Shown here piece by piece: positions 1 to 9,629 of a stretch of DNA of 64,000 nucleotides (its first letter is position 1; each line of letters begins with the position of its first letter). The stretch is from Lindgomyces ingoldianus. Its lineage: Eukaryota; Ascomycota; Dothideomycetes; Pleosporales; Lindgomycetaceae. The translations under genes and the position numbers were made by a program. The stretch is from contig NW_022985181.1 in NCBI RefSeq assembly GCF_010093535.1, positions 235,435 through 299,434 on the forward strand. The letters run 5' to 3'. The notes under the pieces were generated by a model. The model ran no database searches. It was given only the letters and a program-made list of their open reading frames with translations, and was not told the origin of the DNA.

Positions 1-5
1 CCCTT

Positions 6-2060
6 ATGCAGAAATCCAGTATTGATACAATGCCAGACAAATCCAAGCGAGCCCCGAAATATTTGAGCACTGAAAGTGGAGAGAGTTGGCAACAAGTGTT
101 ACAGTGGTCTCAGAACTGTTCATCACTGCATCCGCACTGCAAACCGCGAATAATACCAAGGGAAGAATGGCCAACTCGATTACTTGACGTAGGCGGCGCC
201 GACTCGCCCGTGATCAGATTATGCGATACGATCAAGCTCGATATTACAACATTGGAGTACACAACCCTCAGTCATTGCTGGGGCGATTACATTCCGATTC
301 GTCTTCTTAAAAGCAATTATTCCTCATTTGTCGACGGGAAACCGCTTTGTAGCCTGCCAAAAACGTTCCAAGACGCCGTAGAAGTTACACGTAAACTTGA
401 CGTGCGTTTTCTCTGGATCGACTCTCTTTGCATTGTGCAAGATTCAACCTCGGATTGGGCCAAAGAGTCGGGGAAAATGCGTTTGGTCTACCGGAATTCG
501 TCCTTGACTATCGCAGCAGCCGCAGCAGTTGATGCAACCGGTGGCCTCTTTAGCTCTAGGAATCCTCTAACTGTGGTGCCGTGTTCCGTTGAACTCGGCG
601 ATGGTCATGGCTCTCGGCATGCTTGGTCGATGTACATGAGCGAAGATGAAGAAGAAGAAACGAATCAGCAGAGGAGTCTGATTCTCTTCACAAGAGCATG
701 GGTGCTTCAGGAGCGTCTTCTATCTCCTCTTTTGCTAATATTTGGAAAGAGAGAGCTGTACTGGGAATGCCTCCGACTTTACGCGAGTGAGGTCTACCCG
801 GAAGGAATCCGTTTTTTTGACAGATCGTACGGATTGGATATTTTCACGCTGCGCAGGGTATGGAACAATCGATCTGACTCATCCTGGTCCCCTTGGAGAC
901 TCTGGAATGCCATTTTTTCTCGTTATTCCGGGCTAAAGTTGTCGCATACCTCGGATAAGCTTGTCGCCCTTGCGGGTCTGGCTGCAGATCTTCATACAGC
1001 CTTTCCAAACATGATATATCTCGCTGGAATCTGGTCGAATCGGCTTCGGCGGGGTCTACTCTGGTACTGCTACGACGGAAGTCCGTGGAGGAAACCTTGT
1101 TACACTGCGCCTTCTTGGTCATGGGCATCGATCGATGCACCCGTCTGGACGAACAACAACGTGTCTTTCTCTGATGCCATTGCAGAAGTGCTTGACGCTC
1201 AAGTCTCGCTATCATCTCCCGCAAACCCATACGGCATGGTTACAGACGGTCATATCAGATTAAAAGCTCCATTGGTTCGCTTGGGGTTGCGAAGAGGATC
1301 CATTGGACGACGATGGTACATAGCTGACTCGAATGAAGAATCAGAGAGCGGCACCGAAGACTCCGAATATGGCATTGCGGATTCCATCCCCAATTCAACA
1401 ATTGAAATCAACATTGCGCTAGATGACCGAGCTGCGAGCCAGTCGATCCAATCCTTTTTTGCCTATTTAGTGCCTTTAGCAGCCTCTTTAACGAAGCGGG
1501 GAGATGGATTACACCTTGAGGGCCTAATTCTCATACCAACCCATCTGAAGCGAGGACAGTTCCGGCGCATTGGCTATTTCTATCTCAGAGATTACTGGTG
1601 GGATCTTGTTTCGGAAGATGACAGCAAGGAGCCCGATAGCTCGCAGGAATCGTCCCTGTCAGCGGAAATCGACAATCACCAGAGCGATTCGCCACAGCAA
1701 GTCGTCGAAGGCGCAGAAGAGCACTATTTCTCTGCGTTTGACGTTACGGACTACGCCAACAAGATAGGCGTAAACGACAAGACACCTGTGGACAATGTGG
1801 TCGCGAGGCAGTTCAAAACTTGGTTAGGCCAGCAGGAGGAATCGGCTCAGGGGCCCCAGGAAGAGGATCCATACAGCAATGGAATAGCTTACAAGACTCT
1901 ACTTGGGCGATATGGCGACATGGGGGCGCGTTTCCCGAATATCACCTCATTTTTAAACTACGCTGCTATAATAATGAGTAGAGACCTAGACTCCGGCGAA
2001 TATAGAGAAACATACGAGGAGGCACATTCGGACGGGCATCTAGTGTTTCATATCGTTTAA
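6..2060 (+). CDS. HET-domain (heterokaryon incompatibility) protein, 684 aa
   Basis: This is the only uninterrupted long gene in the window. The HET domain spans about residues 85-240: YTTLSHCWG at 85-93, LPKTFQDAVEVT near 117-128, WIDSLCIVQDS at 137-147, a run of alanines after TIA at 168-174, GLFSSRNPL near 180-188, and RAWVLQERLLSP at 230-241. Upstream, a W..C...H..C pattern and PTRLLDV (residues 34-62) are typical of the region before the domain. A short acidic run (EDEEEE) lies at 213-218. Proteins of this family act in allorecognition and regulated cell death; the specific role here is unknown. No intron is needed. Base composition is balanced and there are no RIP stops, unlike everything downstream. 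The ATG lies six bases from the window edge, so the true start may be further upstream. The C-terminal 400 residues have no motif I recognise. Confidence 0.9.
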   Translation: MQKSSIDTMPDKSKRAPKYLSTESGESWQQVLQWSQNCSSLHPHCKPRIIPREEWPTRLLDVGGADSPVIRLCDTIKLDITTLEYTTLSHCWGDYIPIRLLKSNYSSFVDGKPLCSLPKTFQDAVEVTRKLDVRFLWIDSLCIVQDSTSDWAKESGKMRLVYRNSSLTIAAAAAVDATGGLFSSRNPLTVVPCSVELGDGHGSRHAWSMYMSEDEEEETNQQRSLILFTRAWVLQERLLSPLLLIFGKRELYWECLRLYASEVYPEGIRFFDRSYGLDIFTLRRVWNNRSDSSWSPWRLWNAIFSRYSGLKLSHTSDKLVALAGLAADLHTAFPNMIYLAGIWSNRLRRGLLWYCYDGSPWRKPCYTAPSWSWASIDAPVWTNNNVSFSDAIAEVLDAQVSLSSPANPYGMVTDGHIRLKAPLVRLGLRRGSIGRRWYIADSNEESESGTEDSEYGIADSIPNSTIEINIALDDRAASQSIQSFFAYLVPLAASLTKRGDGLHLEGLILIPTHLKRGQFRRIGYFYLRDYWWDLVSEDDSKEPDSSQESSLSAEIDNHQSDSPQQVVEGAEEHYFSAFDVTDYANKIGVNDKTPVDNVVARQFKTWLGQQEESAQGPQEEDPYSNGIAYKTLLGRYGDMGARFPNITSFLNYAAIIMSRDLDSGEYRETYEEAHSDGHLVFHIV

Positions 2061-2413
2061 TTAACGAATTGAAATCATGGCTCCATGCTGCCTACCATAA
2101 GCACATGTAAATGCGGAACGGCCCTGCATGTTCTATCAATACAGCCGCGGCACTACCGTAGAACGAACCGCCCACTACATGGAGACGGAAGTTCTTTGTA
2201 CGGTAGATATGTACTTTGATTTGACTCCTGAGAGCTATGAAAAGTCCCGGGGCGGCGAGCAAGACGAAGCAGCAAAGACAAGGAACTGCGGCATTTCTGA
2301 TGCAAAGGCAACGAGCTGCTATATAAATACGTAATTTGGCCTATTAATAGACAAATTCTATACCGTTAGCTGCTATGGGTATAGAATACCAATGAAATTT
2401 TTAATACTCAAAC
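2061..2413. other. 3' flank of the HET gene, no supported gene
   Basis: The flank keeps normal composition to about position 2330 and then turns AT-rich shortly before the first transposon. It contains a 68-codon open frame (2128-2334) with no recognisable motif, which I do not call as a gene. It probably includes the 3' UTR of the HET gene. Confidence 0.5.
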
Positions 2414-3375
2414 TACAGATAAGCCTTTCAAAAGTTTTTGTCTACGCTAAAAACGCCACAATCTTACCGCAAAAATTAGATAACCTTAACCTCTTTTTTT
2501 AATTAGATTTTAATAGATTTTAAGCTGTACTACAATTTCTTTTATCTCTATATAGCGCCTAATTGTAATATTACTACTTAAGCCTTAGGTATTACTCTTA
2601 AGATGCTATCTAGAGGCAAAACTACACAGCAGGTGGTATTAAATACTAGACTACTAAAGCACACTGTTAATAGTATCTATAGTTAAGTAATTAAGTGTAG
2701 ATTTAACTCTAACACTGTCTTTCTTATTATTAAAAATAAATATCTAAAAGATACTCTCTAATTTAACTGTTTAAATAAGTAAACTAGTAAGGTTTAGCAG
2801 TCTCTTACTTAAAAGGTACGCGTAGACTAATATATTTGTAAGAAGACATGTGCTAACTTTACAAGTAACCTTAGCTAAAAGCTTAATATAGATATATTAG
2901 CATCTACTATATATTAATTCCTTAAAAGCCTTAAATTTAAGAAAATAAAGCTAATAAAAAAAGCCTAAACTAATAAAATAAATAAAAGAAGAATAAGTAG
3001 CCTAGTACTTAAAGCATGAAAATTAAACTTTAATAAAATAGAAAAATATTATATAAACTAATAAAACATCTATTTTACTTAGTTATTAGTAAAGAGGCTA
3101 TTAAATTTAGTGTATAGCTAATAAGGCCTTTATCTAATGCTATATTTATAAGTAGTAAACTAGATACTTTAAGTTTATATTTTAAAGTAGCTTTTTATAT
3201 AATTTGAAAAAACTTTACTATATCTAGCTACTATAAATAGCAGATAAATAAAAGAAATTAAAAAGAAATTATAAAAGCTAAATAACTAGTTTAAACCTAA
3301 AGCTAAAGTAATATAAAAGCTTAAATTTAGCATGTAATACATTAGAATTTAAGTAAAACCTAGCTATAAACTTAT

Positions 3376-3655
3376 TGTAACGATTCTTATAAATCGTTCC
3401 ATCTTAGATGGCCCGGAAGGCCCCTGTATCAGCCTCGACCCCGACCTGGCCCTGACCCCTGCTGTTACCCCTATTCCCTTATGTATTTAGTCGCACCTTG
3501 CCTCCTTAGCTAGCTTAGTAGTTTTCTAATATCCTTTATATAAGGCCTATAGGTGTTAATAGAAATTCCTAGGTTCTAAGTCCCCACGCACTTCTATATG
3601 CCTCTAAGTGGATTCCTACCGCATTTAGACCTATTGTCTTGCCTGTGCTATTACA
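3376..3655 (+). repeat. 5' LTR of element Z
   Basis: A 280-bp LTR from TGTAACGATTC to GCTATTACA. The first 120 bases keep CpG sites (for example GGCCCGGAAGGCCCC) that the 3' LTR of the same element has lost. Confidence 0.85.
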
Positions 3656-4510
3656 TTATATTAGAAAACTTACTTTTACTAGTAACAGCTTTATTAATAA
3701 TATTGCATTAATTATTTATTTAACTATGTCTAACTCTAAAAAGCGTCTAATTTAGTTTAGGTTGCAATTCTTACACACTATTACATTAAATTATTTAGTT
3801 ATTATAGATAGGATCCTAGAGACCTTCTGTTAACTAAAGCTTTTAGGTTTAGAACTTCCTATCCCCTGCAATTAGAATTGCCTTTAGAAAAGTTGTAAAG
3901 AGTGCGCTAAAGTAGAAACTTAGAGACTACTAATAACCTATTAGGATTAGAGACAACTACTAATGCCTAACCCTTAACTACCTTTAGACCCTAGTACAAA
4001 GTTTGCAACACGCTATAGCCGCAGCTAAGGCAAGATGCCTGCTACTAGAGCTAAACAGCCACTACTTTGTCAACAGCTAAACCTGCTTCCACAGGACCTA
4101 AAGCTATACCCCACCTAATTTAGAGTCACTCTATAGCAACATGTCCTAATAGACCTTAATTAACTACTAAATTACCCCTAATAATGCCTTAAATCACTAC
4201 TGCTACCCTAGTAGCAAGAGACCTTTTAGGCACCCCTAATAATACCTAAATGTCACCTTACTAAACGCACGCCTAAGATAAATAACTGCACAGATAGCAA
4301 GGAACAATTAGCTAGACATCTATACAGATTAATATTAGAGCGGGCGCGCACACATAGCGTTTAGTTTAGAGGACACTGCTAGCATTGCAAGGGAGTATTT
4401 TAGAGCAAGGACGCCTAGCTAAATTAGACTAGTTTTAGCTTAAAGAAGCAGAGGACATAACAGCAATACTTTGTACTATAATTACTACTAATAGAGACTA
4501 TTAGTCTATA

Positions 4511-4528
4511 GAGGGGGGGGGGGGGGAG
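4511..4528 (+). other. Polypurine tract of element Z (14 consecutive G)
   Basis: GAG, fourteen G and AG end exactly at the TG of the 3' LTR. The position fits the plus-strand primer of an LTR retrotransposon. Confidence 0.75.
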
Positions 4529-4807
4529 TGTAACAATCCTTATAAATTATTCTATCTTAGATAGCCTAGAAGGCCCTGTATCAGCCCTAACCCCGACCTG
4601 GCCCTGACCCCTGCTGTTACCCCTATTCTCTTATGTATTTAGTTGCACCTTGCCTCCTTAGCTAGCTTAGTAGTTTTCTAATATCCTTTGTACAAGGCCT
4701 ATAGGTGTTAATAGAAATTCCTAGGTTCTAAGTCCCCATACACTCCTATATGCCTCTGAGTGGATTCCCACCGCATTTAGACCCATTGTCTTGCCTGTGC
4801 CGTTACA
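4529..4807 (+). repeat. 3' LTR of element Z
   Basis: A 279-bp LTR. Its left (inner) part is RIP-mutated, while its right (outer) end keeps GCCGTTACA, against GCTATTACA at the matching inner edge of the 5' LTR. Confidence 0.85.
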
Positions 4808-5450
4808 CTTATATTTTAGTAGAATAACAAGATAAGAAAACTTATATACTAAAAAAAATAGTATTAACTTGTATAAATACTAAATAAAAGTTTTTATACT
4901 AAACTTAATTTTATTTACTAAAAAGTTTTTATACTAAAACTACTTTTATTTACTAAAAAGTCTGTAATATCTTAACGAAATACTATAGTCTAAAAGAATA
5001 AAGCCTCTACTTACACACATTATGCCTAGTAAGAGATATATAACACTAACTAAGTTTAAAGACTACTTTAGTGCGTAACCTTTCCTAATCTAAATGCTAT
5101 TAAGCTTTGCTAGTATTAGATAAAGTTGTAAATAACTAAGAAAAGAGCTCTATAAAGCTGTACAGAAGCAACAAAGGCCTAGAAGAGATGCTAGCAGAGA
5201 GACCTTAGTTAGAGGCGTATACAGGCCTAGATTAAGCGTATATCTAGACATGTACAAGAGGTTATTAGGCTTAAATGTGGTAACAAGTACAAAGAGGGGA
5301 GAGATTACACTTAGAGAACTTATTAGCTCATCTCTCTAATTCAAAAAAGTGGCGTTTTTAGTGCCTTGGCGTGGGCAAAGACTTTTGCAAGGCGTATCCG
5401 TAGTGCTCCGTTCATTGACATAACCACGAAATATCATCAGCATTGAATCG

Positions 5451-5886
5451 CTACCATAACTCGCATCTCATTTGTAACATCTCAAAAAACCCCCAAGCCG
5501 CCTTAGTAGTAAACGTATCATCCTTACTCGCCCCCTACCCATCCGCCGGAATAGGCGTATGATCGCCATCAAACGCCGTCCACTAAACTGGCTTCCCCTC
5601 CATACATCCCTCATACTTGATCAAAATATGCGTCTCACTCTCCTTGGCCGGCTCACTTGGTGTCTGCGTCTAGCACCTATTATTTTTCACAAACGTATCC
5701 CGGAACGAGCGCCCTCTAGCAATCGGTAGAACCTGGTCGCTGACGCTATGCTGGATGTAGTAGGCGACGGGGTCGGTGTCCCCAACACACCCTGAAAGCA
5801 GGTTTCCCGACTGAACTGCTACGGCGCGGAAGTCCTTTGCGAGCGTGCACGCGATGGAGTGCGACATGGCCAGCGCTGCCAACAGG
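5451..5886 (-). pseudogene. Feruloyl-esterase-like (alpha/beta hydrolase) C-terminal fragment
   Basis: Read on the minus strand from 5886, the frame gives ALAMSHSIACTLAKDFRAV, then SGCVGDTDPVAYYIQHSVSD, LPIARGRSFRDTFVKNN and FDGDHTPIPADG, ending at a TAG at 5451-5453. From memory this resembles the C-terminal half of secreted fungal feruloyl esterases (LpqC/polyhydroxybutyrate-depolymerase-like hydrolases), which release ferulate from plant cell walls. The HTP histidine (codon at 5559-5561) would be the catalytic histidine. The N-terminal half, including the nucleophile serine region, is missing where transposon O begins. In-frame TAG codons occur at 5670-5672, 5583-5585 and 5535-5537; at least the one at 5583, next to a Trp, fits TGG-to-TAG RIP. 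Composition is otherwise near normal, so RIP was light. The family is fairly confident, the exact enzyme is not. Confidence 0.7.
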
Positions 5887-5888
5887 AA

Positions 5889-5908
5889 GTAGTACGTATA
5901 CGTACTAC
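5889..5908. repeat. 20-bp perfect palindrome at the esterase/transposon junction
   Basis: GTAGTACGTATACGTACTAC is its own reverse complement, with TA at the centre. It sits within three bases of where the esterase homology ends. It could be the terminal repeat of O abutting a matching sequence, or the scar of an earlier insertion. Confidence 0.8.
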
Positions 5909-6132
5909 GTGAACCTAGCTGTCACGTGAGCAGTACGAAAGTAGTAACTTTATAAGACGTTACTTACGGCTAGGGAGGCCATAGTTACGTGCTGTAGTAC
6001 GTTTCACAACGTCTATTTTTGTAACGATTTGTTTAGTATATAAGACCTACAGTCACGCGTCAAAAGTTCGGTTCGCGAAAACACGCGTCGGTGCGCGACA
6101 CCTTAACACCCACTTTTTAACATTACATAAAA

Positions 6133-6399
6133 ATGCCACAACGCTGTTAAATACTCTAGGAAATAAGGAGAAATGCAAGAAAAGTTGTGCAATTAACCCT
6201 AGAGCAACAGATAAAAATAATTGTAAAGGTAGAGGCTAGTTGTAGCTTAAGAAATTAGCTAGTAAGTTTTATGTTACTTCTAAATGTGTGCGCAGCACCC
6301 TCTAACAATAGCGCCTCTACTACATAACGCAGGACTTACCTTGCTTTAGCTAGCTATGTATACTATTATGTTGTAAGAAGTAATTACTGCTTTACTAAG
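6133..6399 (+). pseudogene. N-terminus of pogo/CENP-B-type transposase
   Basis: From ATG at 6133 the frame reads LTLEQQIKIIVKVEASCS at about codons 21-38. This matches the first helix-turn-helix of CENP-B/pogo-type DNA-binding domains, where LTLEQKxxII and a following recognition helix are usual. A shift of one or two bases is needed to continue into KLASKFYVTSKCVRSTL. Several TAG/TAA codons interrupt it, and it ends at the Copia LTR. No catalytic domain remains. Confidence 0.55.
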
Positions 6400-6615
6400 T
6401 GTCGCGTATACTGAGAGCCTTGGCTGGGGCTCGGAGCCTGGGACTGGGGTCGGAGCCTGGGACTGGAGCTCAGAGCCTGGGACGCAGCTCGGGATCTGGA
6501 GATATTATGTTCCAAAGCTTAGTGTATATAAGGAGAGCCTTTAGCTCTCTTAGATAGTAGAGTTACTTTATCTAATCTTCTAAACAGCTACTGCTAGGCT
6601 ATTTTATCCTCTACA
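6400..6615 (+). repeat. 5' LTR of Copia element K
   Basis: A 216-bp LTR with repeated phrases of the form GAGCCTGGGACTGG inside. It retains more CpG and TpG than the 3' copy, for example GAGAGCCTTGGCTGGGGCTC against GAGAGCCTTAGCTAGGGCTC. A TATATAAGGAGAGCC stretch in the LTR may be its promoter. Confidence 0.8.
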
Positions 6616-6739
6616 GTTATAGGCCTAGCGCTTTAAGAACCTAGAATAATTTTTCTTATATAACTATAGCGCTAGCAAAAGCTATTTAAAAGCTCTTTTA
6701 TTCTTATTACTTTTAAAGCCTATGTTATAGCTAATTAAG

Positions 6740-7540
6740 ATGCTCCTCTTTTAACAGAAGTGTACTAGCTTAAGGACTACATAAGCTAGCCTCTCTAGTT
6801 TATCTAGCTCTAGTTCTATGCTCTTAGCAAAAACCTATAGGACATAATTAATCTAGATAGAGTAGACGCTCTAAATCCTATAGACAGCGCTTTAAAGATG
6901 CCTACACTTAAAGTAATTACTGCTAAGAACCTCTTAAAAAAGGCTAATATATAGTACTAAACTAATATTACTAAGTACTAAGCTTACTTAAGTAACTAGG
7001 CTTTCTATGTAACACATCTTTAAATAATTTAGAACTAAGTTAATGCAACTATTACACTAAAGCTTTTAAAACTTATAATAATATAGCTTATATTAAAAAA
7101 CTAATCTACTTTATAAGCACTTATATAAGCTTTAAAATAAAAGCTAGCACTAATAAATATAAGCATAAAAAATTTTATATAAGTAAAGTATAGCACTATA
7201 ACTTTAAAAGCTTAGTACTAGCAGTAGCACTTTTTATACACTAAGGTAAAGACCTATAAAATTCTTAACATAGAAAGCTAGCTAGCTACATAAGACTTTT
7301 TAGACACTCTAGCTTTAAAGCTTGCACTAGACTAGGCGCACTTTATGCACTAAAAAGTTATAAAAGCTAGCATACTTAGTAAAAAACTTTTAATAATCTA
7401 AAAAATTAGTAAGATCTTTATAATAATGCTTTAAAAGCTCTCTTTATGTGTAAGTAACTAAGTTATAAGTATATTTATAACACTTAGTAGATAATTAAAT
7501 AATAATTTAGCCTAATTTATTTTAGCTTAATTAGGCTACC
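6740..7540 (+). pseudogene. Copia Gag remnant of element K
   Basis: The frame starting near 6740 gives, with stops at presumed Trp codons, PLLTEVY, LKDYIS, FYALSKNL and DIINLDRVDALNPID. Further on it reads FLDTLALKLALD. These fit the N-terminal Gag (UBN2-like) region of fungal Copia elements, which starts with a substrate-binding phrase of the type NYxxWxxxIxxxL. The frame is cut by insertion of element H at the CTACC target (7536-7540). Confidence 0.6.
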
Positions 7541-7820
7541 TGTCTGTACGCAGCAGCAGCGTCACGGCCTGGATACAAGCGATCGCGCACAAGCAGGACC
7601 ACGTATCTATGTCACATGATGCTTGTGCGCAAACCTCTATGCGCAAACATCTAGACATCCCTCTTTTTCTCTGTACAAAAGAAAGATAAGAGTAATAGAA
7701 CTAGAAACATGTTGCTCTTACCTTACCTACCTTATACACTGTGCACACTATACACTACTCTTACTCTTACTACTTAAGTGCTTATACTATAAGCAGCTAG
7801 CTGTTAGAGCCTATTTAACA
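7541..7820 (+). repeat. 5' LTR of Copia element H
   Basis: A 280-bp LTR. The outer left end keeps GTCACGGCCTGG and GCGATCGCGCACAAG, where the 3' LTR has GTTACAGCCTAG and GTAATTGCGCATAAG. A 70-codon open frame across it is incidental. Confidence 0.85.
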
Positions 7821-8324
7821 CTAATTAGTAGTTAATTTAATTAACTATAAATTAGCAAGAGTAATAATAGAGTACCTATGCTTTATAAGGTACTTTGTTT
7901 AGTTACTTATCTCTTAGAATAGCAGATTAATCTTTTACATTGTACAGTAAGCTCTGCTACTGTACAAAGTAAGGAGGAGATAGTGTAAGACGCACACTAA
8001 AGCTATTAAAGCTACATAACCTAGCAGCTAGACAATAGCAGTACCTGCGTAATCTACTAGAAAAGTAATTAACTATACTATTATAATAAAATCCTACTAG
8101 CAACTAACAACTCTGTGTAATAATAAAAAGAATAAGAAATAATTTCTATTATATAAATAACTTATAAAGAATATAGAGATATTAGAAGCAACACTATAAA
8201 ATAAGACTAGCCTAGAGTACTAGAATAATAAAATTAACATGTTAAAAGCTTTAATAAGCTTATAAACTTAATTATATATAAGTTATATAATTACTAATTT
8301 ACACATAATAACTTAAAAAAGCGC
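7821..8324 (+). pseudogene. Element H: leader and start of Gag
   Basis: Strongly AT-rich RIP-mutated sequence directly after the 5' LTR. No domain is readable by eye. Its position makes it the leader and the first part of Gag. It ends at the TA target of pogo-like element A. Confidence 0.45.
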
Positions 8325-8326
8325 TA

Positions 8327-9426
8327 ACGTACTTCACAGGCGAGTTGCTTACACACCTAAGTTGCTTACTTTTGCTAAGACCCTACTAAACTACCCTTCC
8401 TACACTAATGCATTCCCTATAACACTACTTAGACGTGCTAAAAGAATGTTAGATATAGCTTACACTCTAAGCTTTTAAACAAGACATAAAACTTTTAAAG
8501 AAATATGCTACAGCTATGTGCAAGGTCTTATAAAAAATAATAAATAACTATAGCACTAAACAACCTTTATAAGCTAATTCTACAGCTAAATTATAAAGGC
8601 TAGGTAATAAAAAGAAGCAGGTAATTATTAAGACTATACTTAAGCTATATATGTAAGGAATTTCCTCTTAAATAGCATTTATAGCTAATATAGCTAATTC
8701 TTTGTGCGCTAAGCGTAATCTAGGCTATGTTTATATAAACTAGCCTAGTACATTTATAAAGTGTTATTTAAAGCTTAAAGTAAAGTTTTAAGTGTAAGTA
8801 TAGTTAAGAGATATTTAGCTAATTATAAACTCTATTTTACTAAGGTTATACATGTTATTATTCTAGATGCTATACTTAGCTTTAATATTCTTTATAAGGC
8901 TAAACCTGCCCTAAATTACTCTAGGACTTTTATAAAAGGCTCTCTTATAGTTATACTTACACTTAAATGTTACTTTAAGCTCTAAATAACACTTTATAAA
9001 TGTACTAGGCTAGTTTATGTAAATATAGCCTAGATTACGCTTAGCGCGCAAAGAATTAGCTATATTAGCTATAAATGCTATCTAAAGGGAAATTCCTTGC
9101 GCATATAGCTTAAGTATAGTCTTAATAATTACCTGCTTTTTTTTATTACTTAACCTTTACAATTTAGCTATAAAATTAGCTTATAAAAGTTATCTAGCGC
9201 TATAGTTATTTATTATCTTTTATAAGACCTTGCATATAGCTATAGCATATTTCTTTAAGAGTTTTATGTCTTGTTTAAAAGCTTAAAGCATAAGCTGTAT
9301 CTAACATTCTTTTAGCGCGTCTAAGTAGTGTTGTAGGGAATGCATTAGTATAGAAAGAGTAGTTTAGTAAGGTCTTAGTAAAAGTAAGCAACTTAGGTGT
9401 GTAAGCAACTTGCCTGTAAAGTACGT
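8327..9426. mobile_element. Snap-back pogo-like element (A), 1.1-kb inverted duplication
   Basis: Both ends begin ACGTACTT and are flanked by TA (8325-8326, 9427-9428). Unlike the full-length relatives B and C, whose two ends share only about 60 bp, here the two arms are inverted copies of the same (5') end over roughly 480 bp. The left arm contains TTGTGCGCTAAGCGTAATC and the right arm its mutated complement, GATTACGCTTAGCGCGCAA. The centre (about 8820-8930) holds, on the minus strand, the start of the transposase DDE region. No coding capacity remains. Confidence 0.75.
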
Positions 9427-9428
9427 TA

Positions 9429-9629
9429 CTTTTTTAAGTTTATACATAAAAAATTTTAAAAAATAGACACTATAAAACTTTTTAGCACTTAGCTGCGCGT
9501 TTAAAAGAGAGCTTATATAAGTGCTAAAGAATAAGAGAATTACACTATAGCTAAGTAATAAAAGTACCTAAGCCTAGAAGCTGTATAATATAGCATAAAA
9601 AAAAGTAATTGCACTAAAAAAGCTTTATA
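9429..9629 (+). pseudogene. Element H: Gag fragment between insertions A and D
   Basis: A 200-bp AT-rich piece between two TA-flanked pogo-like insertions. It joins 8324 to 19357 once both are removed. No domain is recognisable on its own. Confidence 0.4.

Larger units (their letters stand above)
3376..4807 (+). mobile_element. Small non-autonomous LTR retrotransposon (Z), 1432 bp
   Basis: Two direct repeats of about 280 bp (3376-3655 and 4529-4807) begin TGTAAC and end TTACA. The whole is flanked by a perfect 5-bp target duplication, CTTAT, at 3371-3375 and 4808-4812. The internal region is only about 873 bp and shows no reverse transcriptase or integrase, so the element would have needed enzymes from a partner. 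A purine tract dominated by 14 guanines lies just before the 3' LTR, as expected for second-strand priming on this strand. Z is inserted in the Tc1/mariner transposase. A cleaner solo copy of the same LTR is at 53180-53459. The class (TRIM/LARD-like) is an inference from size. Confidence 0.85.
2590..5340 (+). pseudogene. Tc1/mariner (DDE_3-like) transposase, RIP-killed and interrupted
   Basis: The N-terminal part (about 2590-3370) reads as two helix-turn-helix-like segments, with phrases such as GKTTQ and KHTVNSIYS, followed by a linker and STIYWFLKSL. After element Z the frame resumes, and near 5085-5130 it gives PNLNAIKLCWYWIK, close to the SPDLNAIEPxW signature around the last catalytic acidic residue of Tc1/mariner transposases. 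The C-terminal tail (about 5200-5320) reads RIQAWIKRISRHVQEVIRLK, a typical end. Many TAG/TAA codons sit where Trp or Gln is expected, and at least one frame change is needed. It cannot make an active enzyme. Confidence 0.75.
2416..5400 (+). mobile_element. Tc1/mariner-type DNA transposon (P), RIP-degraded and split by element Z
   Basis: The ends form an imperfect inverted repeat of about 45 bp. The left end reads CAGATAAGCCTTTCAAAAG, and the reverse complement of the right end reads CGGATACGCCTTGCAAAAG; both continue to TAAAAACGCCAC, with a few extra bases on the right. TA dinucleotides flank both ends (2414-2415 and 5401-5402). Without the LTR element at 3376-4807 and its duplicated target site, P is 1548 bp, the usual size for this superfamily. 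The transposase remnant runs in the same direction. It lies between the HET gene and the esterase-like fragment. Confidence 0.85.
5887..6399 (+). mobile_element. Left end of a pogo/Tigger-like DNA transposon (O), truncated
   Basis: The esterase homology stops here, and a lightly mutated segment begins with short ACGTA/TACGT-rich repeats followed by the start of a transposase. The right side is cut by the 5' LTR of Copia element K at 6400, and I could not find the remainder beyond K's 3' LTR. The exact outer end is uncertain. A TA at the centre of the palindrome at 5889-5908 is a plausible target site. Confidence 0.55.

Noticed and set aside
844..1230. 128-codon minus-strand open frame
   Set aside because: Lies inside the HET-domain gene on the opposite strand, with no motif; a shadow frame. 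The short plus-strand frames at 742-936 and 1570-1767 are likewise shadows.
2128..2334. 68-codon open frame downstream of the HET gene
   Set aside because: No recognisable motif and no supporting signals; more likely 3' UTR or intergenic sequence.
7623..7835. 70-codon plus-strand open frame
   Set aside because: Falls across the 5' LTR of Copia H; incidental.
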